From JBBROS01 sp965260995 (GTDB taxonomy: Bacteria > Pseudomonadota > Alphaproteobacteria > Acetobacterales > Acetobacteraceae): a stretch of DNA of 64,000 nucleotides. The notes under the pieces are model-generated. The model had not been told where the DNA came from and searched no databases. It was given only the letters and a program-made list of their open reading frames with translations. A program made the translations under genes and the position numbers. Shown here one piece after another: positions 42,771 through 51,639 of the stretch. The stretch's first letter is position 1, and the number at the start of each line of letters is the position of its first letter. The stretch covers positions 620,001 through 684,000 of the forward strand of contig CBDHCD010000002.1 in NCBI GenBank assembly GCA_965260995.1, read 5' to 3'.

Positions 42771-44820
42771 ACCGGCGCTCTTGCTCGCCGCTGACATCGG
42801 CGGGACCTTCACGGACGTCATGCTGCAGGATGCGGGCAGCGGTCGGGCGTGGCGGGTGAAGACGCCGAGCACGCCGTCCGATCCGAGCGAGGCGTTCCTG
42901 CGCGGGGTGGAGTTGGCTCTGGCGCAGGCGGGCGGCACACCAGGGTCGATCGAGCGGGTGCTACACGGGACGACGGTGGCGACCAACCTGATTCTCGAAG
43001 GCAAGTGCGCGCCGACGGCGCTGATCACGACGGCCGGGTTCCGGCACGTGCTCGACATCGGGCGGCAGGACATCCCGCGCCGAGCCAATCTCTACGCCTG
43101 GCGAAAACCACGGCGGCCAGTCCCGGCGTCGCACGTGCTCGAAGTGGTGGAGCGGATCCTCCCGGGCGGGGCGGTGTTGACTCCGCTCGACCAGGCGAGC
43201 GTCGCGGAAGCGGCAGACGCCTGCCGGCGCCTCGGCGTGCGCGCCGTCGCGGTCTGCCTGCTGCACAGCTACGCCAATCCGGCCCATGAGCTCCGTGTTG
43301 CGGAGATGCTGCGGGCGGCGCTGCCGGCCGTGGCGGTGACGGCATCGTCGGAGGTCCTGCCGGTGGTGCGCGAATACGAGCGATCGCTGGCGGCGATCTT
43401 GAACGCCGGGGTGATGCCGGCCGTGTCGTCCTACGTCGCGCGGCTGGAGGAGCGGCTGGGCGCGGCGGGCGTCGCGGGGCCGCTGTTGCTGATGCAGTCG
43501 AATGGCGGGGTCGCCGGGGTGGAGACGATCCGGCGGGCCCCGTCGGTTACCGCGCTGTCGGGTCCCGCGGCCGGTGTGGTCGGCGCGCGGAAGGTGGCGG
43601 CCGCGTGCGGCATCCGTGACCTGATCACGGTCGATATCGGCGGGACGAGTGCCGACATCTGCCTGATCCGGGACGGGCGGGTGGGGCTGACGCAGCACGG
43701 TAAGGTCGGCGAATGGCCGCTGTCGTTGCCGATGCTCGACATGGTCACGGTCGGGGCCGGGGGGGGATCGATCGCCCGCGTCGCCGACGGCGCGCTCTCG
43801 GTCGGCCCGGCCAGCGCTGGCGCGGTGCCCGGTCCCGCCTGCTACGGCGCGGGCGGGAGCGAGGCCACGGTGACGGACGCGCACGTGGTCCTCGGCCACC
43901 TGCCGGGCGGGTTGTTGGGCGGACGCATGGCGTTGGACCGCGCGCTGGCGGAGCAGGCTGTGCAGGCGAGCGTCGCCGCGCCGCTCAAACTCGACCTGCA
44001 CCTGGCGGCACGCGGGATCCTGGCGATCGCGGACAACAACATGGTCGGCGCGATCCGGATCGTTTCGGTAGAACGTGGCGTTGACCCACGTGCGCTGACC
44101 CTCGTGCCGTTCGGGGGCGCGGGGCCGCTGCACGGCTGCGGCTTGGCGGAGCTGCTTGGCATCTCGACGGTGCTCATCACGCCGGCTCCGGGCATCCTGT
44201 GCGCGGAGGGGCTGCTGGCCGCCGACCTGCGGGCGGAGTTCAGTCGAACGCTGATGCGGGCACAAGCGCCCGACCCGGTCGAAGCGGCGACGCTGCGCGC
44301 GTCGCTGACCGCGGAAGCGGAAGCATGGTTCGAGGCGGAGCGCGTGCCAAAGGCGGCGCGGACGACCGAGACGGTGGCGCTGATGCGTTATGCCGGGCAG
44401 GGCAGTGAATTGGCCGTGCCATGGGTGAACGATGCGGATGCGCTGTGCCGGGCCTTCACCGAGGTGCATACGGGATTGAACGGGTTCGCCCTCGATGCGC
44501 AGATCGAACTCGTGACGTTGCGCGTGGAGGCGACCGGCCGCTTGGCGGCACGGGTGGCGACCTCACCCCCATCGGCCGAGAGCGTGACGACCGAGAAGAC
44601 GGTGACCGTCCATTTCGCATCGGGTCGCGCCGTGACCGCGGTGGCCAAGCGCGAAGCGATCACGTCGGGCGCGTCGTTCGCCGGCCCTATGATCATCACG
44701 CAGGAGGACGCGACGACGCTGGTGCCGCCCGGATGGTTGGGCGAGGCACACGAGTCCGGAGCGCTCCTGCTCCACCGCCGAAACAGCCGAGTGAAAGGCG
44801 CGACCGATGGCACCGCTTGA
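42757..44820 (+). CDS. hyuA: Hydantoinase A / 5-oxoprolinase alpha-type subunit
   Basis: 687 residues. N-terminal phosphate-binding motif LAADIGGTFTDVMLQD (residues about 10-25) and a second actin-like motif DLITVDIGGTSADICLIRDG; also HGTTVATNLILEGK, SNGGVAGVETIRRAPS and the Gly-rich GAVPGPACYGAGGSEAT. This is the ATP-using subunit of the HyuAB pair. The ATG lies inside the hyuB 3' end and its own stop overlaps the M28 gene by 14 bases, so all three enzymes are translationally coupled. Confidence 0.9.
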   Translation: MPSSEPALLLAADIGGTFTDVMLQDAGSGRAWRVKTPSTPSDPSEAFLRGVELALAQAGGTPGSIERVLHGTTVATNLILEGKCAPTALITTAGFRHVLDIGRQDIPRRANLYAWRKPRRPVPASHVLEVVERILPGGAVLTPLDQASVAEAADACRRLGVRAVAVCLLHSYANPAHELRVAEMLRAALPAVAVTASSEVLPVVREYERSLAAILNAGVMPAVSSYVARLEERLGAAGVAGPLLLMQSNGGVAGVETIRRAPSVTALSGPAAGVVGARKVAAACGIRDLITVDIGGTSADICLIRDGRVGLTQHGKVGEWPLSLPMLDMVTVGAGGGSIARVADGALSVGPASAGAVPGPACYGAGGSEATVTDAHVVLGHLPGGLLGGRMALDRALAEQAVQASVAAPLKLDLHLAARGILAIADNNMVGAIRIVSVERGVDPRALTLVPFGGAGPLHGCGLAELLGISTVLITPAPGILCAEGLLAADLRAEFSRTLMRAQAPDPVEAATLRASLTAEAEAWFEAERVPKAARTTETVALMRYAGQGSELAVPWVNDADALCRAFTEVHTGLNGFALDAQIELVTLRVEATGRLAARVATSPPSAESVTTEKTVTVHFASGRAVTAVAKREAITSGASFAGPMIITQEDATTLVPPGWLGEAHESGALLLHRRNSRVKGATDGTA

Positions 44821-46489
44821 CGAACGTCGTGGCCAAGTCAGCGAAGACGAGCTTATGCAGGACATGCGCGCTTTCGCGCAGTGGACCAAACTGTCCGGGA
44901 CGGCGGAGGAGCGGCAAAGCTTCATCTATCTCGAGCAGCGGATGAAGGAGCTCGGGTTCCGCACGACGCTGATTGAGCATGATGCGCTGATCAGCTTGCC
45001 GGGGCCGGCCTCGGTGCAGGTGGGCAACAAGGCGCTCACGTGCATCACCCACTCCTTCTCGCGCCCGTCGCCGGCCGATGGGTTGCAGGGGCGGCTGGTC
45101 GACGTCGGCGAGGGGACGCCTCCGGAGGTCGCGGGGAAGGATCTGCGCGGCGCGATCCTGCTCGTCGCGGGGATCGCCAGCCCCGCGGTCGCTGCCGTCG
45201 CGGCGCAGGCCGGTGCGGCGGGACAGCTTCATGTCAGTCCGGCGGAACACCTCCACGAGATGTGCATCTCGCCGGTCTGGGGCAGCCCGGCGCCGGATGC
45301 GCTCGCGGATCTGCCGCAGACGGTGGCCTGCACGATCTCGAACACCGATGGGGCGGCGCTGAGGGCACGGCTGGCAGCCAAGGAACAGGTTGAGGCAACG
45401 CTTCACGCCAAGGTCGACACCGGCTGGCGCAAGACGCCGATCCTGGTGGCCGACCTAGACGGGTCAACGGCGGACGCGGCGTTCATTCTGCTCTCGGGAC
45501 ATCACGACACTTGGTACCTGGGCGTCATGGACAACGGCGGCGCGAACGCGGCCATGATCGAGGTGGCGCGCGTGTGCGCCGCGGCGCGGGAGACTTGGCG
45601 GCGCGGCTTGCGCGTTTGCTTCTGGTCAGGGCATTCGCACGGGCGTTATTCGGGCTCGACCTGGTATGTCGACCAGTTCTGGGACGAGTTGGACCGGCGT
45701 TGCGCGGCCCACGTCAACCTTGACTCGTGCGGCGGCATCCACGCAACGGTGATGACAGAGTCGGCGGTGAGCGTCGGCTTGGCGGGGTTGGCGCGAGAGG
45801 CAGTTGCGGCGGAGACCGGAGACACGCATCTCGGTCGTCGGGTGGGGCGGAACTCGGATCAGTCGTTCTTCGGGATCGGCATTCCGTCAATGTTCGGCAG
45901 CGTCAGCCACCAGCCGCCGAGCCCGGTGAAGATGCGCAATGCGCTCGGTTGGTGGTGGCATACGCCGCATGACACGCTGGATAAGATTGACCCGGCCTTC
46001 CTCGCGCGCGACACGCGGGTGGCGCTGCGGGCCACGAGAACGCTGCTCACGGCGGAAGTCCTGCCGATTGATCTTGGTGCTCAGGCAGAGGCGCTGCGGA
46101 CGTTTCTCAAGCCGATCGCGGCGAAGATCGGGAACGCGGTGAAGTTGGACGACGTGTTCGCGGCGTTGGACGAGTTCGCCGCCGCTGCGGAGGGTGCGGC
46201 GGCGGATGTGGCGATCATGCGCGCGTGCCGGGCATTGGTGCCGCTCGACTACACGACCGGCGACCGGTTCGGTCACGACCCCGCACTCCCGATCCCGGCC
46301 TGGGCGGCGCTGGCACCGTTGACGGATCTCGCCCGGTGCGAGGCCGGAACCGTTGCCCGCTATTCGGCCGTAGTCGCAGCCACTCGGGCGCGCAACCGGT
46401 TGCTGCATGCGCTTCGCATGGCGAACGAGGCATTGGCGACCTGTTCAGTCCCGGAGCGTGATGTGTCGACGGGAGTGGAAAAAACGTGA
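44807..46489 (+). CDS. M28-family metallopeptidase-like hydrolase (second copy)
   Basis: 560 residues. Core motif SGHHDTWYLGVMDNGGANAA (residues 231-250) and WSGHSHGRYSGSTWYVDQFW (273-292); the Glu pair of ordinary M28 peptidases is again replaced by Gly-His. A later WWWHTPHDTLDKID matches the C-terminal zinc His block. No signal peptide, so a cytoplasmic role after import is likely, perhaps releasing amino acids or cleaving an N-acyl/carbamoyl product of the HyuAB reaction. The C-terminus (GVEKT and stop) is encoded by the end of an ISKra4 remnant starting at about 46471, so a few native residues may be lost. Paralogue at 33609-35366. Confidence 0.82.
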   Translation: MAPLDERRGQVSEDELMQDMRAFAQWTKLSGTAEERQSFIYLEQRMKELGFRTTLIEHDALISLPGPASVQVGNKALTCITHSFSRPSPADGLQGRLVDVGEGTPPEVAGKDLRGAILLVAGIASPAVAAVAAQAGAAGQLHVSPAEHLHEMCISPVWGSPAPDALADLPQTVACTISNTDGAALRARLAAKEQVEATLHAKVDTGWRKTPILVADLDGSTADAAFILLSGHHDTWYLGVMDNGGANAAMIEVARVCAAARETWRRGLRVCFWSGHSHGRYSGSTWYVDQFWDELDRRCAAHVNLDSCGGIHATVMTESAVSVGLAGLAREAVAAETGDTHLGRRVGRNSDQSFFGIGIPSMFGSVSHQPPSPVKMRNALGWWWHTPHDTLDKIDPAFLARDTRVALRATRTLLTAEVLPIDLGAQAEALRTFLKPIAAKIGNAVKLDDVFAALDEFAAAAEGAAADVAIMRACRALVPLDYTTGDRFGHDPALPIPAWAALAPLTDLARCEAGTVARYSAVVAATRARNRLLHALRMANEALATCSVPERDVSTGVEKT

Positions 46490-46637
46490 GCTGGTTAGGC
46501 TGCCTCTGAAAGCGCCTGTTCGGAGGTCAGGCGACGATCGAGCACAGCCACCCGCACGAGGGCAACGCGGTGGGCGCCGCGAGGCGATCAACGCATCCGG
46601 CGCCGCTTCGCCATCCGCGCGTTGGCAATCTCATAAG
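46471..46637 (-). mobile_element. ISKra4-family 3'-end remnant
   Basis: About 165 bases align with the 3' end of the ISKra4 element at 56186-57661, beginning with the shared terminus GGGAGTGGA and AAAACGTGAGCTGG, then TCTGAAAGCGCCTGTTCGG. On the minus strand it encodes the C-terminal transposase tail (NARMAKRRRM, SPRGAHRVALVRVAVLDRRL), with decay. It ends abruptly near 46637. Confidence 0.7.
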
Positions 46638-46994
46638 GCAAAATGGGTTATCCGGGTCAGGTCAGGAGCAAGCCTCCTACGCCGCGCCGGTACCGGCCGC
46701 CACTGGGCGGGTCTGTGCAACAAAGTCGCGCCGCCCCCCTGCCCTACCCCGCCCCGTTCTGCCCTGCCCGCATCGGCGTTCCCCCTGAAATAAGGCAGCC
46801 GCGATTAATTCTGGCAACCGCGTTCCGCACCATCTGCCCCGGCTCCTGTCCGCTGGCAAGAATGCTGATTCTCACACACAGAAAGACGGGGTGGAACTGA
46901 CCACTCTGCTAGGTGGCCCGGAGCGGGGCCACCACCCAGCTTGCGGCTCCCGTGCTGCCATGTTGCAGTGTCGGACGTATCGCAGGAGGCCGGG
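46638..46994. other. Intergenic stretch without a recognised gene
   Basis: No credible coding sequence is seen. The region includes an isolated GTGCAACAAAGTC (about 46719-46731), similar to IS6-type ends, and a pyrimidine-rich block at 46731-46765. AGGAGG at its 3' edge is the ribosome site of the next gene fragment. Confidence 0.4.
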
Positions 46995-47283
46995 ATGAGA
47001 GTCAGATCCATGCTGCTCGCGGCGGGCCTGCTCGCGTTTCCGGCCAGTCCGTCGGTTGCGCAAGGGCCGCCGCCCAAGGTGCTTCGCGTGGCGCTCAGCG
47101 CGGACCTGACGCAGCTCGACCCCGGCTTCGCCAGCATCGTCATCACCCGCATCTACGGGTTGATGGTGTACAAAACGCTGTTCGCCTGGGACAGCAAGCT
47201 GGAACCCAAGCCGCAGATGGTGAAGGAGTGGAGCACGGCGCCGGACGGGCTGAGCTGGCGTTTCACGCTGCGGCAAAGCGCCG
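46995..47283 (+). pseudogene. ABC substrate-binding protein, N-terminal fragment
   Basis: ATG 46995 follows AGGAGG and opens a signal peptide (MRVRSMLLAAGLLAFPASPS...AQG) and the SBP family-5 N-terminus (VALSADLTQLDPGFASIVIT, KPQMVKEWSTAPDGLSWRF). It stops after about 95 residues where IS21 sequence begins (about 47284), so roughly 400 residues are missing. It is a third family-5 binding protein in the window, sequence-distinct from the other two. Confidence 0.75.
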
Positions 47284-47289
47284 GCTGAA

Positions 47290-47941
47290 CTGCCGCTCAC
47301 GGCCGATCAGCAGCGCATCCACCGCGGTCCGCACGTTGTTGTAAATGCCGCGCTGGCAGGCACCCTTGTAGAACGAGAACGCCTTCGTGAGCGCCGAACA
47401 CCATCTCCTGCAACTGCCGGGGATAGACGCGGGTGAACGGCATCCGGCTGTGGCAAAGCCGGACGTGGACCGCCTGTGCCGATGCCGTGGCGGCGTGCAG
47501 GACCACGACCTCGGTCGACCAGTTGAACTGGTAGGCCTCGCCCGGTGCGAAGCTCAGCGGGATGCAGGCGTCCGATGAGCCGGCGCCCCGCTTGCGCTGC
47601 CGTGCCTGGGCATAGCAGCGCACGCTGTCGTAGCCACCCTCGAAGCCCTCCACACGCAGGTCCTCGTAGATCCGCACCAGATCCAGACGCTCCCGGCTGG
47701 ACAGCCGGTCATTGGCACCGAGGCGCTGATCGAGCCTCTCGGTCCAGGCACCGAGCTTGGGCCGTGGCTGCACCGCCCGCTCATACGAGAACGCCGTCTC
47801 CCCCGAACGCAGCACCCGGCGCACCGTGTTGCGGGCCAAGTCGAACTCCCGGGTGATCTGCTTGATCGATTTACCATCAATGAAATGCGCTTGTCGGATC
47901 CGAGCAATCGCGTCCACTACCAGCATCTCCTCACTACCCAT
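47290..47941 (-). pseudogene. istA: IstA transposase, N-terminal half (third IS21 copy)
   Basis: MGSEEMLVVDAIARIRQAHF at 47941 starts the frame; DGKSIKQITREFDLARNTVR is the helix-turn-helix region and APGEAYQFNWSTEVVVLHAA the beginning of the DDE core. A frameshift near 47395 is followed in another frame by AFSFYKGACQRGIYNNVRTA and LLIGRERQF. The remainder is missing. The sequence differs from both other IstA copies. Confidence 0.75.
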
Positions 47942-47982
47942 CTGCTTGGGCGGCATCATCAGCAATTTGGGGGTCAACTTTG

Positions 47983-49731
47983 AGCTCATCCGCAGCTTCG
48001 GTGCAGCCCGTGGCGGCGTCGGGTGCGCGGGGGCACATAGCGTGAGCATCTCGGAGTTCATGCTGTCCCGTGTCCAAGCGCCTTCTGCCCCTCGTGCCTG
48101 CCGACTTGGTGGTTGACCAGGTCGTGCCCACCCCTGACCACGTCACCATCATGTGCCGGTCCCGCATCGCGGCCCCTGTCTGCCCCGGCTGCGGCCACCC
48201 GTCATCGCGGCGGCACAGCAGCTACCCCCGCCGGCTGGCCGACCTGCCCTGGCAAGGCCGCCGCGTGCAGGTCGAGGTGCAGGTGCGCCGGCTTCGCTGC
48301 CGGCGGCCCGGCTGCGCGCACCGTATCTTCGCCGAGCGCCTGCCCGCCGTTGCCGGCCCGTATGCCCAGCGGACAGCGCGCCTGGGCAGCCTGCAGCATC
48401 ACATCGGCCTGGCGCTGGGCGGCAAGGCCGGCGCGCGCCTGGCCGAACGGATCGGCACGCCCGTGAGCGGCGCCACCCTACTCCGCCTCGTCCGCCGCGG
48501 CGCGCCTGCGGCGCCCGACACGGCGCCACGCGTGCTCGGGGTGGACGACTGGGCGTGGAAACGAGGGCAGCGCTACGGCACGGTTCTCGTGGACCTGGAA
48601 CGCCGTGCCGTCGTTGACCTGCTACCCGACCGCGAGGCGGACAGCTTCGCCGCCTGGCTGCAGGCCCACCCCGGTGTCGAGGTGATCGCCCGCGACCGGG
48701 GCGCCGGCTACGCCGACGGCGGTAGGCGCGGTGCGCCCGGTGCCGTCCATGTCGCGGACCGGTGGCACCTGCTGGAGAACTGCAGCGCCGCCGTTCTGGA
48801 GGCGGTGAAGCGGAACATGCCCGCGCTCCGGGCTGCGGCCAAGCCCGCCTCCAGCGCTCCTGCCGCCGCAGCGACAACCGTGGTGCCCGTGGCGGACCCG
48901 GACGCGCCGCCACCGATGACGAGCGCGCAGCGGCTGCAATGGCAGGGCTGGCAGCGGCGCGTGCAGGTGCATGGCGAGGTGATGCGGTTGCACCAGCAGG
49001 GCGTTCCGATCCGCCACATCGCCCGCGACCTGGCGCTGTCGCGCAACACGGTGCGGCGCTGGGTGCGGGGCGAGCAGCCCGAGTTGCACCGGCCGCGGAC
49101 CCACTCGCTCGACCCCTGGCGGGCGGTGCTGGAGCGGCGCTGGGCAGAGGGCTGCCGCAACGGCGCCCGGCTCTGGCGCGACCTGCGCGACGCCGGGTTC
49201 AAAGGCGGGATGCGCGTCGTCACCGAGTGGGCCAACCGGCAGCGGCTGGCGGACCCAGAGCGACAGCCCGGACCAGCGCCGGCCTCGGCCACGCAGCGTT
49301 CCCCTCGGCCCGCGGCACACCCGGCGCGGCGGGTATCCCGGATGCTCATGGCCGACCTGGCGCTGCTTGCGGAACCGGACCGCGCCTACGTCGAACGGCT
49401 GCTCGCGATGTCGCCGACGCTGGCCACGGTTCGCGACCTTGCCCAGCGCTTCGCTGCCTTGGTTCGCGCCCATACCGACGATGCCCTCACCCCCTGGCTG
49501 GCCGATGCCGAGGGCAGCGAACTGCGCGGCTTCGCCGCCGGCCTGCGCCAGGACGAGCAGGCGGTGCGCGCAGCCCTGACGCTGCCCTGGAGCAGCGGCC
49601 AAGTCGAGGGACAGGTCACCCGCTTGAAGCTGGTCAAGCGCCAGGGCTACGGACGAGCAAAGCTCGACCTGCTCAGGGCGCGCCTGATCCGTGCAGCATG
49701 ATAACAATCTGCACCGAAGCTGCGGATGAGC
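47983..49731 (+). mobile_element. ISL3-family element, complete, with 8-bp target duplication
   Basis: Inverted repeats of at least 23 bases: GCTCATCCGCAGCTTCGGTG plus CAG at 47984-48006 and the exact complement at 49709-49731. CAACTTTG occurs immediately outside on both sides (47975-47982 and 49732-49739), an 8-bp target duplication as expected for ISL3. One intact transposase gene lies inside. The insertion site is the untranslated leader of the IS21 element. Confidence 0.9.
48070..49701 (+). CDS. ISL3-family transposase
   Basis: 543 residues, apparently intact (GTG start). N-terminal zinc-finger region CPGCGHPSSRRHSSYPRRLA and RRLRCRRPGCAHRIFAERLP; DDE core starting VLGVDDWAWKRGQRYGTVLV, then IARDRGAGYADGGRRGAPGA and VHVADRWHLLEN; helix-turn-helix insert IRHIARDLALSRNTVRRW; C-terminal LPWSSGQVEGQVTRLKLVKR. 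No stops or shifts, so this copy could be active. Its C-terminal region is similar to the remnant at 24261. Confidence 0.92.
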   Translation: MSKRLLPLVPADLVVDQVVPTPDHVTIMCRSRIAAPVCPGCGHPSSRRHSSYPRRLADLPWQGRRVQVEVQVRRLRCRRPGCAHRIFAERLPAVAGPYAQRTARLGSLQHHIGLALGGKAGARLAERIGTPVSGATLLRLVRRGAPAAPDTAPRVLGVDDWAWKRGQRYGTVLVDLERRAVVDLLPDREADSFAAWLQAHPGVEVIARDRGAGYADGGRRGAPGAVHVADRWHLLENCSAAVLEAVKRNMPALRAAAKPASSAPAAAATTVVPVADPDAPPPMTSAQRLQWQGWQRRVQVHGEVMRLHQQGVPIRHIARDLALSRNTVRRWVRGEQPELHRPRTHSLDPWRAVLERRWAEGCRNGARLWRDLRDAGFKGGMRVVTEWANRQRLADPERQPGPAPASATQRSPRPAAHPARRVSRMLMADLALLAEPDRAYVERLLAMSPTLATVRDLAQRFAALVRAHTDDALTPWLADAEGSELRGFAAGLRQDEQAVRAALTLPWSSGQVEGQVTRLKLVKRQGYGRAKLDLLRARLIRAA

Positions 49732-49780
49732 CAACTTTGGACGCCGGTAACCCCCTCCGCTCGACTTTGGCCATTTCCGG

Positions 49781-50047
49781 TCATGCGTTGATCCAGAAAT
49801 GCGGCTCGGAGGCGATGTGTTCGAGGGCTTCGTTAAGCGGCATGGCCGCGATGCCGAACGGCCCTGAGGCGCCCCAGCGCTGGCCGTTCCACCAAAGCAC
49901 CTGCATCTTGTCGGCGTCCCCGGTCGGCTTGAGCCTGGCAAGCGGCGCGCCGGTGCGTTGGCTCATGAGCGAATAGCCGCGCCCTGCCTTGTGCACCGCG
50001 ACGCCGCCGCCGCGGGCTTGGTTGAATGCCTCGATGCGCTCCCACAT
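49781..50047 (-). CDS. Small hypothetical protein ending at the IS21 boundary
   Basis: 88 residues (MWERIEAFNQARGGGVAVHK ... GYSLMSQRTGAPLARLKP, VLWWNGQRWGASGPFG, ALEHIASEPHFW). Compact, no membrane segment, Trp-rich C-terminal half; family not recognised by name, though similar proteins near IS elements are plausible. The stop TGA (49781-49783) is formed by the first bases of the IS21 terminus, so the native C-terminus may have been a little longer. Start ATG 50047 lacks a good ribosome site. Confidence 0.5.
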   Translation of the reverse strand: MWERIEAFNQARGGGVAVHKAGRGYSLMSQRTGAPLARLKPTGDADKMQVLWWNGQRWGASGPFGIAAMPLNEALEHIASEPHFWINA

Positions 50048-50126
50048 GGGGTCGCTGGCCGGCACGGTTGATCCTTCTGGCGCGTATGGAGTTGTCGGGC
50101 GGCAACGACACCACTGCGAGGCCACC

Positions 50127-51491
50127 ATGGCAAGACAAACCGACCCCGAAACCCACCCTGGCCCTCTTGCCGCCTGGATGGTGCCGTTTGCCGGGTGCTT
50201 CACCCGCCCGACCTGGGCCAACCTGCTGGTGCTTGCCGCAGGCGCCATCCTGTCCCCGGGCCGGCGCACCGTCGCCGCAGCGCTGAGCAGCATGGGCCTG
50301 CGCGGGGCGGCGACCTTCACCAACTACCACCGTGCGCTTAACCGCAGCCGCTGGTCGGGCCAGGCTGCTGCACGCTGCCTGCTCGGACTGCTGGTCGCCT
50401 CCTTCGTGCCGAGCGGCCCGGTCGTGGTCGGTATTGACGAAACCATCGAGCGCCGCTGGGGCACGAAGATCAAGGCGCGCGGCATCTACCGCGATCCCGT
50501 GCAATCCAGCCACGGCCACTTTGTCAGGGCGTCCGGCCTGCGCTGGATCAGCCTGATGCTGCTCGCGCCCGTGCCGTTCGCCGGGCGTGTTTGGGCTTTG
50601 CCGTTCCTCACCTCGCTGGCGCCCTCTGAGCGCTACGCACAAGTCCACGGACGCCGGCACAAGCTGCTGACGGATCGGGCACGCCAACTGCTGCTCCGGC
50701 TCGCGCGCTGGTTGCCGGATCGGCGGATCATAGCCGTCGCCGACAGCAGCTACGCCGCTATCGAGCTGCTCGCAGCCGTGTGCCGGCATGTTGTCGTGAT
50801 TACCCGGCTGCGACTCGACGCGCGCCTGTTCGACCCGCCCCCTCCACGCTTGCCCGGAACGAAAGGACGTCCGCGCGTATCCGGCGCACGCCAGCCGACG
50901 CTGCTCCAGCGCCTGGCCGACCCGAAAACAGAGTGGCAGCGCGTCACAATTACGGGCTGGTACGAGCAGGGCGAACGCCAGCTCGACGTCGTGTCGGGCA
51001 GGGCACTCTGGTACCATCCTGGCAAGCAAGTGCCGGTCCGCTGGGTGCTGGTCCGCGACCCGGCCGGCGAGGCCGAACCGCAAGCGTTCCTGTGCACGGA
51101 CCAAGCCGCCGACCCGGTCGCCATCCTGCAGCTGTTCGTGCGCCGCTGGTCCGTCGAGGTGACCTTCGCCGAGGTGCGCCGGCACCTGGGCGTGGAAACG
51201 CAGCGCCAATGGTCGGACCTGGCTGTTGCCCGCACCACCCCGTGCCTGCTCGCCCTGTTCTCGCTCGTGACGCTCTGGGCCAGCGACTTGGCCGCGCGCG
51301 GCCTCGTCCTGCCCAGGCGCGCCGCTTGGTATGCCAAACACGCCGTCACCTTCTCCGACGCGCTCGCCGCCGTCCGCCGCCAGCTTTGGATCGCACAGGC
51401 TTTCTCAACATCGCCGCATGCCCAGAACACCGCAACAATCCCGCGCGTGCTCCTCGATAGGCTCACCGAAGCCGCATGCTACCCAGCCTGA
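50127..51491 (+). CDS. IS701-family-type transposase
   Basis: 454 residues, uninterrupted. Features of the IS701/DDE_5-like group: LVLAAGAILSPGRRTVAAAL, VVVGIDETIERRWGTKIKAR (first Asp), GIYRDPVQSSHGHFVRASGL, IIAVADSSYAAIELLAAVCR (second Asp), VRRWSVEVTFAEVRRHLGVE (Glu) and TQRQWSDLAVARTTPCLLAL. ATG 50127 is the best start. The element ends are not obvious; flanks are an IS21 terminus-like sequence on the right (51489) and the small hypothetical gene on the left. Confidence 0.85.
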   Translation: MARQTDPETHPGPLAAWMVPFAGCFTRPTWANLLVLAAGAILSPGRRTVAAALSSMGLRGAATFTNYHRALNRSRWSGQAAARCLLGLLVASFVPSGPVVVGIDETIERRWGTKIKARGIYRDPVQSSHGHFVRASGLRWISLMLLAPVPFAGRVWALPFLTSLAPSERYAQVHGRRHKLLTDRARQLLLRLARWLPDRRIIAVADSSYAAIELLAAVCRHVVVITRLRLDARLFDPPPPRLPGTKGRPRVSGARQPTLLQRLADPKTEWQRVTITGWYEQGERQLDVVSGRALWYHPGKQVPVRWVLVRDPAGEAEPQAFLCTDQAADPVAILQLFVRRWSVEVTFAEVRRHLGVETQRQWSDLAVARTTPCLLALFSLVTLWASDLAARGLVLPRRAAWYAKHAVTFSDALAAVRRQLWIAQAFSTSPHAQNTATIPRVLLDRLTEAACYPA

Positions 51492-51512
51492 AATGGCCAA
51501 AGTCGAGATGAG
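51489..51512 (+). mobile_element. Isolated IS21-type terminus
   Basis: The 3' side of the IS701-type gene is followed by TGAAATGGCCAAAGTCGA, nearly the same as the IS21 terminal sequence at 49783 but in the opposite orientation. No istA or istB follows. It may be the surviving end of another copy. The remaining bases to about 51640 show no gene. Confidence 0.35.
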
Positions 51513-51639
51513 GCCTTGGAAGTCCTGAGGGCTGCGTCGAGATGTTTCGGTGAAGCATCATCGGGGCTGCTGAACGAGTTGATCAGGAATGAGAACTGCT
51601 GTGACTCCCGCAAATATTGGGTAGCTTAGCGTGATCGCG

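Larger units (their letters stand above)
47284..49783 (-). mobile_element. IS21-family element (third copy), truncated and interrupted by ISL3
   Basis: Left terminus at 49783, reading TGACCGGAAATGGCCAAAGT on the minus strand, continues to 49732, is interrupted by ISL3 (47983-49731), and resumes at 47982 with the leader of istA. The istA frame then runs to about 47284, where the element is cut off against the SBP fragment; its right half and istB are missing. Confidence 0.72.

Noticed and set aside
40995..43088. Long minus-strand open frame (about 697 codons) opposite hyuB/hyuA
   Set aside because: Arg/His/Pro/Gln-rich translation without motifs; the plus strand carries well-supported coupled genes.
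48149..49941. Minus-strand open frames opposite the ISL3 transposase
   Set aside because: Antisense shadows; no recognisable motif, whereas the plus-strand transposase is intact with matching inverted repeats.
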